A stretch of DNA of 12,318 nucleotides from an uncultured Clostridium sp. (GTDB taxonomy: Bacteria > Bacillota_A > Clostridia > TANB77 > CAG-508). Shown here in pieces: positions 6,670 to 12,318 of this stretch. The DNA is taken from assembly GCA_905200315.1 (NCBI GenBank), contig CAJKKA010000047.1, positions 1-12,318 of the forward strand. The letters are read 5' to 3'. The notes under the pieces were generated by a model. It saw nothing but the letters and a program-made list of their open reading frames with translations, was not told where the DNA came from and did no database searches. The position numbers and the translations under genes were made by a program. Position 1 is the stretch's first letter. Each line of letters starts with the position of its first letter.

Positions 6670-7260
6670 CATAATTATTGTGTCCATTATTTCTTTTGTT
6701 GTTTCTTCTAATTTTTCTTTATCTGGATTTTTTTCTTTTTGTTCATTATAGTTTAATGTTTTTCCTATATTTACTATAACTCTGTTTGTTTTTGTTGTTT
6801 TAATTCCTACTGGTAATACTTTTGATCCTGTTCTTAATGCCATATAAGCTGTTCCAGTTTTTACTTTTACTTTTTTTGCAAGACCATTTGTTGTTCCTTC
6901 TGGAAATATTCCTAAGGCATCTCCTTGGTTGAGTGCTTGCAATGATTGTTTCATTGCATACATATCTTGTTTTCCTCTTTTTACGGGAATTACATTGAAT
7001 AAATATGCAAACCATCTTAGAAAGGCATTATTTAACAATTCTATTTTCGCCATAAAATATACTTTTTTTCTACCCGTTGTAAATATTTCTATAATAGGAA
7101 CTTTTATAAATTCTACATGGTTTCCACATAGTATAAATGGTTCATCTTTTGGAACATTTTCTTTTCCTATTACTTTTACTCTAAATACTATTTTGTATAG
7201 TACCCATAGTATGCTTCTTACGATTTCTCTTTGTATTATTTTTGATAGGGGTTCTTTTTT
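6649..7260 (-). CDS. plsC: PlsC-type 1-acylglycerol-3-phosphate acyltransferase, no start codon in frame; possible pseudogene
   Basis: PlsC enzymes make phosphatidic acid from lysophosphatidic acid at the membrane. The frame encodes a full-length domain, from VLYKIVFRVKVIGKENVPKD through PFILCGNH, NVIPVKRGKQD and GIFPEGTTNG to VLPVGIKTTK. No ATG, GTG or TTG lies in this frame between the TAG at 7329-7327 and Met at 7053. A start at 7053 (134 residues) would lose the first catalytic motif. The frame is one base out from cmk; removing one A from the run at 7255-7260 or 7299-7306 would join them into one Cmk-PlsC frame. Two motifs are altered: H-x4-D reads HVEFIK (Lys for Asp) and FPEGTR reads FPEGTT. 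The left end given is the stop; the upstream limit is my estimate of the frame junction. It may be a frameshift-dependent fusion, a decaying gene or a sequencing error. Confidence 0.7.
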   Translation of the reverse strand, partial: KKEPLSKIIQREIVRSILWVLYKIVFRVKVIGKENVPKDEPFILCGNHVEFIKVPIIEIFTTGRKKVYFMAKIELLNNAFLRWFAYLFNVIPVKRGKQDMYAMKQSLQALNQGDALGIFPEGTTNGLAKKVKVKTGTAYMALRTGSKVLPVGIKTTKTNRVIVNIGKTLNYNEQKEKNPDKEKLEETTKEIMDTIIMLTETAK

Positions 7261-8071
7261 GGTTACTTTTAATTTTTCTATTGTTTTTTCTTGTTTTGTT
7301 TTTTTTGGGCACGGAGCACCGTGCCCCTACAGATTTTGTTTTATTATTTTTGTCTTTCTTTTGGTCGACAGAGGCGTCGACCTCTACATTTTTTATTTTA
7401 TTATTTTTTTGTTTTTTTTTATTTATAATGTCTATTACTTTTTGTACGTTTTCTTCTATTGTTCCGTGTGTTCCATCTACTACTATTGCATCTTTTGCTA
7501 CTTTTAATGCTCCCATTTCTTTATTTTTGTCGTTTTCATCTCTTGCTATTATTCCTGCTAAAACTTCTTCATAAGTTGATTGTATTCCTGCTTCTTCATT
7601 TTGTTTTTGTCTTCTTCTAGCTCTTTCTTCTGGCTCCGCATCTAAATATATTTTTACATCTGCATTTGGAAATACATATGTTCCTATGTCTCTGCCTTCC
7701 ATTATTACGTCTTTTCCTTCTGCAAGTTTTCTTTGTAAGTCTACCATTTTGTATCTTACAAATTTTAATGCAGATACTTGTGATACCATGCTATTTACTT
7801 CATTACTTCTTATTTCTTTTGAAACATCTTCATCATTTAAAAATGTATGTTGTTCTCCATTTATGTTTTTAAACTCTATTTTGCTTTTTTCTAGTATTTC
7901 TTTTATTTTTTCTTCTTCTTCTAATTTTACATTTTTTTTAATCATAGCAAGTGTTATACATCTGTAAGTTGCACCTGTATCTATGGTAACTAACCCTAAT
8001 TTTTCTGCAACTATTTTTGTAATAGTACCTTTTCCTGTTCCTGCAGGACCATCAATAGCAACAATAAACAT
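7181..8071 (-). CDS. cmk: Cytidylate kinase with an extended basic tail containing REP-encoded repeats
   Basis: Cmk phosphorylates CMP and dCMP with ATP in pyrimidine salvage and DNA precursor supply. The kinase domain is complete at about residues 1-220. It has the P-loop GPAGTGKGT (8-16), DTGATYR (31-37), the substrate-site EGRDIGTYVFP, the lid segment PEERARRR, and GIIARDENDKNKEMGAL. The ATG follows AGGAG and lies 18 nt after the preceding gene. Normal Cmk is about 220 residues; this frame goes on to 296. The extra 76 residues are rich in Lys, Asn and Arg and hold a two-copy 19-residue repeat (about 222-259) whose centre is encoded by two palindromes. The last 25 or so residues lie over the PlsC coding region in another frame. 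The tail is therefore likely a product of insertion and frame change, or the linker of a former fusion to PlsC. Confidence 0.9.
   Translation of the reverse strand: MFIVAIDGPAGTGKGTITKIVAEKLGLVTIDTGATYRCITLAMIKKNVKLEEEEKIKEILEKSKIEFKNINGEQHTFLNDEDVSKEIRSNEVNSMVSQVSALKFVRYKMVDLQRKLAEGKDVIMEGRDIGTYVFPNADVKIYLDAEPEERARRRQKQNEEAGIQSTYEEVLAGIIARDENDKNKEMGALKVAKDAIVVDGTHGTIEENVQKVIDIINKKKQKNNKIKNVEVDASVDQKKDKNNKTKSVGARCSVPKKNKTRKNNRKIKSNQKRTPIKNNTKRNRKKHTMGTIQNSI
7307..7330 (-). repeat. REP-like element inside the cmk tail, copy A
   Basis: On the minus strand GTAG (7330-7327) is followed directly by an 8-bp perfect stem, GGGCACGG with CCGTGCCC, around a TGCT loop. It is read in the cmk frame as VGARCSVP (residues 248-255) without a stop; in the plsC frame the TAG of the head is the last upstream stop. 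Confidence 0.8.
7363..7387 (-). repeat. REP-like element inside the cmk tail, copy B
   Basis: GTAG (7387-7384), then A, then the stem GGTCGAC, loop GCCTCT and stem GTCGACC. It is read in the cmk frame as VEVDASVD (229-236). Copy A begins exactly 57 nt further on, in the same frame and orientation, and similar A-rich sequence (AATAATAAAA) precedes each copy. Confidence 0.8.
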
Positions 8072-8088
8072 TTTTTATTTCTCCTTTA

Positions 8089-8922
8089 TTAATTATTTTC
8101 TGGCATTTGTATACCTTTTGCAACTATATCCATTTTTTCTACTGTCATTGCAGTATATTTTTCTATCTCTCTTATAGATTTTTCTCTAAAGTGTGTAAGT
8201 GTTTCTTTTATATTATAACCATACATTAAAATTACTTCCAAATAAATTGTTTCTACCTGATTTTCTGTAGATACTCTTGTTTTTGTAACTCTATATATTC
8301 CCTTTTCTTTTTTTGCTATATGTTCTATTATTTGTCTGAAAACTGTATCTGATATTGTGAATTTTCCCATATAACTAAAAGTTGGCCTTATCATAGATTT
8401 TTCTGCAACATATGGTTTATCTCCTTTTCCTTTATGTTTAAAAATTTGTAATGGATCTAAAATATATCCACTAAAATCTTTTTTTAATTCAAAGGTTGGT
8501 ACTGGAATTACGTGTTTTCCTTCTGTTACTCTCATTCTTCTTGCTTCTTCCATTTCTTCTTGTGTTGCATAATCTTGAATATAGACTATTTTTTCAATCT
8601 TAGGTAATCCTAAATTTGCTGCAATTTTTTCTACCATTCCATCTGATGTTCCTAATATTAGTATTCCTTCTGGCTTATATTTTTTTATTGCTTTTAAAAC
8701 TTCTTTTTTCTTATCTTCTTCCAAAAATAATGCATTTTTTACTGTTTCTATTTTTGTTGGAGCTTTTTTTGCTGAAATTCCAGCAATAATTTCATTACCT
8801 TTTATTAATAACCCATCATCTATTATATAATTTATATTATTTTCTCCTGCAACCATTTGTGCTCTATAGCTTTTACCTGTTCCTGATGGTCCTACAAAAG
8901 CCATAACTCTTATTTTATTCAT
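8089..8922 (-). CDS. P-loop nucleotide-binding protein with C-terminal Asp23/Gls24-type domain
   Basis: A 277-residue protein. The N-terminal half is a P-loop domain (GPSGTGKS, residues 11-18). A second conserved-looking segment is ILILGTSDGMVEKIAANLGL (88-107), followed by VYIQDYATQEEMEEARRMR. The C-terminal part (about 186-272: GKFTISDTVFRQIIEHIAKK, LEVILMYGYNIKETLTHF, IEKYTAMTVEKMDIVAKGIQ) has the strand-helix pattern of Asp23/Gls24 envelope-stress proteins. The biochemical role is not known; ATP or GTP binding is inferred from the P-loop. I chose Met at 8922 because AGGAG lies 7 nt upstream. An earlier ATG at 8967 would translate through the terminator/promoter region and has no ribosome site. 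The gene heads the operon with cmk 17 nt downstream. Confidence 0.8.
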   Translation of the reverse strand: MNKIRVMAFVGPSGTGKSYRAQMVAGENNINYIIDDGLLIKGNEIIAGISAKKAPTKIETVKNALFLEEDKKKEVLKAIKKYKPEGILILGTSDGMVEKIAANLGLPKIEKIVYIQDYATQEEMEEARRMRVTEGKHVIPVPTFELKKDFSGYILDPLQIFKHKGKGDKPYVAEKSMIRPTFSYMGKFTISDTVFRQIIEHIAKKEKGIYRVTKTRVSTENQVETIYLEVILMYGYNIKETLTHFREKSIREIEKYTAMTVEKMDIVAKGIQMPENN

Positions 8923-8938
8923 ATTTTTTCTCCTAATT

Positions 8939-8979
8939 AAAAAACAATCCTTGATATTATATATCAAAGATTGTTTTTT
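8939..8979 (-). terminator. Terminator after the M23 peptidase gene
   Basis: An 11-bp stem (8939-8949 with 8969-8979) and a 7-bp stem (8951-8957 with 8961-8967) stack across one mismatch, with a 3-nt loop. It ends in six T residues on the minus strand and, being A-flanked on the other side, could work in both directions. Confidence 0.8.
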
Positions 8980-8984
8980 GGCAA
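8956..8984 (-). promoter_or_regulatory. Promoter for the P-loop/Asp23-cmk operon, inside the terminator
   Basis: TTGCCA (8984-8979), a 17-nt spacer and TATAAT (8961-8956). The -10 box is the loop region of the preceding terminator hairpin, and transcription would start in its descending arm. Confidence 0.6.
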
Positions 8985-9003
8985 ATTAAATTATTATTAA
9001 AAA

Positions 9004-9597
9004 TTATCTTATATAATTTTTATCTTCTGAATATGGAATGTCTTCTTTTGTAAAGTTCCAAGGTTTATCAGATGTAAGTTTTCTCCATAAATGTGCATAT
9101 GGCTCTTGGGTAAATTCTTGTGTTAATTCTTCAAAATTTATTTTAGGTAACACTTCTAATGGATTTATTGTGTAGTCTAATCCTGTTTCTTCTGTATTAC
9201 TTTTTCTAATTTCTAAATGTAAGTGTGGTACCCTAGAACCTCCACTTGTTCCAGTAATTCCTATAACTGTATCTTTTGTTACTATATCTCCTGGTTTTAC
9301 ATAGTATTCTCTTAAATGTCCATATACAACTCTTCTTCCATCATCATTTAATATTTCTACTTTATTTCCATATCCGTCGTTAAAACTATCATATCCTTCT
9401 GTTGTTGTTCCATCAAATTCTGCTAATAAAACTTTTCCACTTGCTATAGGGTGTACTTCTGTGCCTATATCTGCAGTAATATCAAATCCTGAATGTTGTC
9501 TTTGTTTAAATAATACATAGTGATTTTTTCTTATTCCATATTTATCATGTTCTGCAACCTTGTATTTAGGCTCTATTGGCCAACTATATTCTTCCAT
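9004..9597 (-). CDS. M23-type (LytM-like) metallopeptidase without signal peptide
   Basis: M23 enzymes are zinc endopeptidases that usually cut peptidoglycan cross-bridges. In the 197-residue product the zinc ligands are visible: His and Asp in QHSGFD (residues 35 and 39), and the second His of PHLHLEIR (127), with YGHL as the further conserved motif. The fold strands TEVHPIASGKVLLAE and YYVKPGDIVTKDTVIGITG are typical. There is no signal peptide or membrane segment, unusual for a cell-wall enzyme. The C-terminal tail of about 50 residues is unassigned. I prefer the ATG at 9597 over the one at 9618, because AGGAG (9611-9607) lies inside the longer version and 9 nt before 9597. The upstream stop codon is one base away (TAA-A-ATG), so translation of the two genes is coupled. 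Confidence 0.85.
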   Translation of the reverse strand: MEEYSWPIEPKYKVAEHDKYGIRKNHYVLFKQRQHSGFDITADIGTEVHPIASGKVLLAEFDGTTTEGYDSFNDGYGNKVEILNDDGRRVVYGHLREYYVKPGDIVTKDTVIGITGTSGGSRVPHLHLEIRKSNTEETGLDYTINPLEVLPKINFEELTQEFTQEPYAHLWRKLTSDKPWNFTKEDIPYSEDKNYIR

Positions 9598-9598
9598 T

Positions 9599-10912
9599 TT
9601 ATCTTTCTCCTTTTTCATCTTTTAATTGTATTTCTTTACATTTTTCTTTTAGTTTTATTATTTTTTGAGCTTTGCTTTGTATATCTTTTACATTTCCTTT
9701 ATATTTACAATTGCTATGTCGTATTTTATTTAATCTCTTCATTTCTTCTTTTTCATATTTTAATTGTTCTTTTATTATATTTATTTGTTCTTCTAATGAT
9801 ATATTCTTATTCCTTGGATTATATCCATATAAAACTGCTAATTTATTTTCCGTTTTATCTAAATATTGTTTTGCTTCGTTTTTATCAATTCTGCATATAT
9901 GAACTTCTCTATCTCTTCCTTGTCTTCTATTTACAAATAGACTATCTTTTAATCCAAAAAATTCTGAAACATATTTAGAAGATAAATTTTCTCTATGTAG
10001 TGTTGAACATAAAAATATTTCTTTATTTTCTGTATTTTCAAAAAATTTATTTATATGTTTCTTTATTCCCTCATAAACAAGTATTCTTGCTGTTCCTGAG
10101 TGTCTTTTATCTGGACTTGTTAAATAAGTATCTATTTCTATCGAATTTTTTGTATTTGCTGTAAAATATTTTTTTACTGAAAAAGTTGGTTCTTCATATA
10201 TTTTTAATGTAGCATTTTCTAATATATTTTCATATTCTTTTTGGTTTTTAAGCCAATTTTCATATTCTCCTACGTCTTTATTAAAATTATTAGCATTAAT
10301 ATTTCTGTCCATTTCTTTTGATATATCATTTGCATTAATCCAAAAGAATTTTTCATAATTTTCTTGTTCTTGTTTAGTTCCATTTTGTAAAATATATTCT
10401 GCCATATATTGGTTCCACTTTTCTCTTAATATGCTTTTTTCGTGAAATCCATTTTCCTGTAATTCACCCTTTAAAAATTCTTCAATATTTTCATATTCTG
10501 GATGCTCTTTTATTATTCTATCTTTTGCATATTTATAGGCCTTTATTTTGTTTTTATATGTTTCTAACATATCTTTTTGATATTTTGAATTCTCAGAATA
10601 TTGAGATTTTATGTATTTTTTGTATTCTTCTCCAACCTTAAAATATTTCGTAATATCATTGTATGTAAATGGTTTTTGACCTTGAGTAATATACACTGCC
10701 GACTGTACTCTGTTTTTTTCATCAACACCAATCATTACAGTATTTTCTTCTGATTTTACATATTCCAAAATATCTTCCTTACCAGTAATAAATAATTGAC
10801 CTATTTTTCCCTCCATTTCCATTGTTTCTAGTACTTTTTTCTCTAGCATTGCTACATCATCAATGTATTCAGATGAATTTTCTTTTGTAAGTTCTAGTAT
10901 TTTTAATTTCAA
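9599..10912 (-). CDS. Unrecognised protein with a GNAT acyltransferase-like segment and C-terminal coiled coil
   Basis: I do not recognise this 437-residue family with certainty. The N-terminal part (about 20-90, with ENTVMIGVDEKNRVQSAVYI) looks like the first strands of a GNAT fold. Residues about 92-240 are a charged, mainly helical insertion. About 245-345 resembles the rest of a GNAT domain: EIDTYLTSPDKRHSGTARIL contains an R-x-x-G-x-A acyl-CoA loop-like motif, and IFLCSTLHRENLSSKYVSEF fits strand 5 and the following helix. Residues about 372-434 form a Lys/Glu-rich coiled coil. No signal peptide is seen. AAGAGGTG (10926-10919) overlaps a possible GTG start at 10921, so the TTG at 10912, 6 nt after it, is the better start. 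It is coupled to the M23 peptidase gene. The GNAT assignment is inference. Confidence 0.68.
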   Translation of the reverse strand: MKLKILELTKENSSEYIDDVAMLEKKVLETMEMEGKIGQLFITGKEDILEYVKSEENTVMIGVDEKNRVQSAVYITQGQKPFTYNDITKYFKVGEEYKKYIKSQYSENSKYQKDMLETYKNKIKAYKYAKDRIIKEHPEYENIEEFLKGELQENGFHEKSILREKWNQYMAEYILQNGTKQEQENYEKFFWINANDISKEMDRNINANNFNKDVGEYENWLKNQKEYENILENATLKIYEEPTFSVKKYFTANTKNSIEIDTYLTSPDKRHSGTARILVYEGIKKHINKFFENTENKEIFLCSTLHRENLSSKYVSEFFGLKDSLFVNRRQGRDREVHICRIDKNEAKQYLDKTENKLAVLYGYNPRNKNISLEEQINIIKEQLKYEKEEMKRLNKIRHSNCKYKGNVKDIQSKAQKIIKLKEKCKEIQLKDEKGER

Positions 10913-10939
10913 TATAATCACCTCTTAATGGGTATTATT

Positions 10940-10971
10940 AGCCAGTAATTTATAATTATAAATTACTGGCT
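10940..10971. repeat. Perfect 32-bp palindrome at the start of the GNAT-like/M23 operon
   Basis: Arms AGCCAGTAATTTATAA (10940-10955) and its exact complement (10956-10971). It lies where transcription from the promoter at 10975-11003 should begin and 28 nt before the preferred TTG. This suits an operator or a 5' mRNA hairpin. It lacks the T-run expected of a terminator. Confidence 0.8.
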
Positions 10972-10974
10972 TAA

Positions 10975-11003
10975 ATTCTATCATAATATACATAATTTGT
11001 AAA
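10975..11003 (-). promoter_or_regulatory. Promoter for the GNAT-like/M23 operon
   Basis: TTTACA (11003-10998), a 17-nt spacer and TAGAAT (10980-10975); predicted start is near 10968, within the palindrome. Confidence 0.6.
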
Positions 11004-11101
11004 TATTTTTACATTTTTGAAGCTTACAACACTAATGTATAAAAACATTTTTCATCTTTTGTTAACAAAAAACAATATTTTAGCAAGTCTCCATCTACCT
11101 C

Positions 11102-12318
11102 TTATTCAGTTATTCCAAATCTTGCTTTATCTATTTCATAATTATGGTTTATTTCATCTTCTGTTAAACATCTATTATATATTCTTACTGAATATACTTT
11201 CATATTAAATCTTGCTTCTGAACCTCCTGTACCATCACTTGTTCCCCTAGGATCTACTGCTATTGCAAATACTGTTGACGAATTTGGTTCTCCTATATTC
11301 CCTGTATAATTAGCTTTATATTTTGTACCATTTTCCATAAAGTACATTTCTGTACCATTGAATCCTGTTGACATAGAATATATTTTATTTGTTTCTACAA
11401 TATTGGTACTATTTAAGTTTTTATATCCTGATATGTACATTCCGCCTATGTTATTATTTTTTTTCCAAAGCCTAATTCCTCCATTTTGTACATTTGCTAA
11501 ATAATTCTGATTTTTATCATTAACTATATTCAAGGGTTCTGCAACAATTTCTATTGACATATTACCATTATGATAATATCCTACATTTACCCAGTCATCT
11601 TTTCCGTCTAATACTAATGAATTTTCTGTCCATCCACTTGCTAATGTATTATTTACGTTTTTTAAACTTGCATTTGTTGTTCCTGCTAAGTTTTGCCATA
11701 TTGATGTTCTTTTACTATGTCCATATTTCGTATTCTTTTCCGCATCTAATAAACTCACAAGCCCATCTGTTACATAATCTGGTGTTTTTATTTCGGGTAT
11801 TTCTTGTATGTTAAATCTTTTTTTATCGTTTTCGTAATTTTGTTTTACTTCTTCTTGGGTTAAACATCTATCATATATTCTTACTGAATATACTTCCATA
11901 TTAGTTCTAGCTTCTTTATCCCCTAAGCCTTCTTCATCTCCTCTTGGATTTGTTCCTAGTACACAAATTGTTGTTTTTTCTGGTGCTTTAAAGCTCTCTG
12001 AATTATCAACACTTATATAATTCTCATTTTCATTAAAATACATTTTTTTATTGTCTATACCTGTTGACATTGAATAAATTTGATTCAATTTTATATTCTT
12101 GTTATTTGATATTTTCTTGTATTCTGAAGTATATATATATCCACAACAACTATCTTTTTCATCTTTTTTTATACTTATTCCACCAGTTTGTAAATTATCA
12201 ATATAATATTGTTGTTTTCCAATAGAAACATCTAAAGGTTTAGCACAAATTTCTATTGTCATATTTTCTTTATAAAAATATCCCATTTTTACCCAGTCAT
12301 CTATTCCATCTAGTATTA
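11102..12318 (-). CDS. Surface-type protein with tandem LamG-like (jelly-roll) repeats, 5' end beyond window
   Basis: The frame is open from the right edge to TAA at 11102 (405 codons visible). An internal ATG at 12286 is not the start, since coding continues upstream with the repeat sequence ILDGIDDWVKM. Two homologous units are seen, with period 702 nt (234 residues): DDWVKMGYFYKENMTIEICA is matched by DDWVNVGYYHNGNMSIEIVA. Each has IYSMSTG, then NPRG or DPRG, then VYSVRIY(D/N)RCLT. The linker between them has DGLVSLLDAEKN and IWQNLAG. This is the concanavalin/LamG-like fold often used for carbohydrate or surface binding by exported clostridial proteins. The C-terminus ends RFGITE with no LPXTG signal, membrane anchor or cell-wall domain, so anchoring, if any, is at the unseen N-terminus. 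A secretion signal would lie outside the window. Confidence 0.85.
   Translation of the reverse strand, partial: ILDGIDDWVKMGYFYKENMTIEICAKPLDVSIGKQQYYIDNLQTGGISIKKDEKDSCCGYIYTSEYKKISNNKNIKLNQIYSMSTGIDNKKMYFNENENYISVDNSESFKAPEKTTICVLGTNPRGDEEGLGDKEARTNMEVYSVRIYDRCLTQEEVKQNYENDKKRFNIQEIPEIKTPDYVTDGLVSLLDAEKNTKYGHSKRTSIWQNLAGTTNASLKNVNNTLASGWTENSLVLDGKDDWVNVGYYHNGNMSIEIVAEPLNIVNDKNQNYLANVQNGGIRLWKKNNNIGGMYISGYKNLNSTNIVETNKIYSMSTGFNGTEMYFMENGTKYKANYTGNIGEPNSSTVFAIAVDPRGTSDGTGGSEARFNMKVYSVRIYNRCLTEDEINHNYEIDKARFGITE

Noticed and set aside
6649..7053. PlsC as a simple 134-residue gene starting at Met 7053
   Set aside because: The homologous domain clearly begins about 50 residues earlier in the same frame, including the NH motif, and there is no good ribosome site before 7053.
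7307..7330. REP copy A as a Rho-independent terminator of cmk
   Set aside because: On the minus strand the hairpin is followed by A residues, not T residues, and the reading frame runs through it.
8923..8967. Upstream ATG at 8967 for the P-loop/Asp23 protein
   Set aside because: The added 15 residues would be encoded by the terminator and promoter region and there is no Shine-Dalgarno site before it; the ATG at 8922 has a good one.
9598..9618. Upstream ATG at 9618 for the M23 peptidase
   Set aside because: It would place the AGGAG site inside the coding region and overlap the preceding gene. The ATG at 9597 has ideal spacing and a stop-start coupling arrangement.
1..12318. CRISPR array, tRNA, rRNA or transposase gene
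   Set aside because: No regularly spaced 25-40 nt repeats, no cloverleaf or rRNA-like GC-rich stretch, and no transposase or integrase motif on either strand. The GTAG palindromes are too short and irregular for CRISPR.

Overview
The window is very AT-rich, and every gene I can support reads from the minus strand. The gene set (sortase, IF-1, TypA, a TrmR/TrhP-type tRNA modification pair, a DUF1540 protein, a P-loop/Asp23 protein, Cmk, PlsC), strong AGGAGG-type ribosome binding sites and TTGACA/TATAAT-type promoters point to a low-GC Firmicute, most likely an anaerobic, uncultured-type member of Clostridia. TGG encodes Trp and only TAA or TAG stops are used, so nothing suggests an altered code. 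Species cannot be fixed from the sequence.

In transcription order (high to low coordinates): (i) 12318-11102, the 3' part of a surface-type protein with two LamG-like repeats. (ii) 10912-9004, a translationally coupled pair: an unrecognised protein with a GNAT-like segment, then an M23-type metallopeptidase without a signal peptide. A promoter overlapping a perfect 32-bp palindrome precedes the pair. (iii) 8922-6649, an operon of P-loop/Asp23 protein, cytidylate kinase and a PlsC-type acyltransferase. The Cmk tail contains two REP-like palindromes read in frame, and PlsC has no usable start codon in its own frame. (iv) 6496-4035, typA and an O-methyltransferase resembling TrmR; typA has a consensus promoter and a structured leader. 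(v) 3954-3283, a sortase. (vi) 3125-2898, a stand-alone IF-1 gene whose predicted transcript has complementary ends. (vii) 2801-2640, a 53-residue DUF1540 protein. (viii) 2503-1271, a U32 protein resembling TrhP. (ix) 1133 to the left edge, the 5' part of secD, starting with GTG.

Two themes join the genes. One is translation and tRNA modification: TypA, IF-1, and the TrmR/TrhP pair that in Bacillus makes 5-methoxyuridine at tRNA position 34. The other is the cell envelope: SecD, sortase, M23 peptidase, LamG protein, PlsC and the Asp23-type protein. The most unusual feature is a family of GC-rich palindromes headed by GTAG, all in the same orientation, which resemble RAYT-associated REP elements. 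Two of them form an in-frame tandem coding repeat at the cmk-plsC junction, next to a homopolymer-rich frame break.
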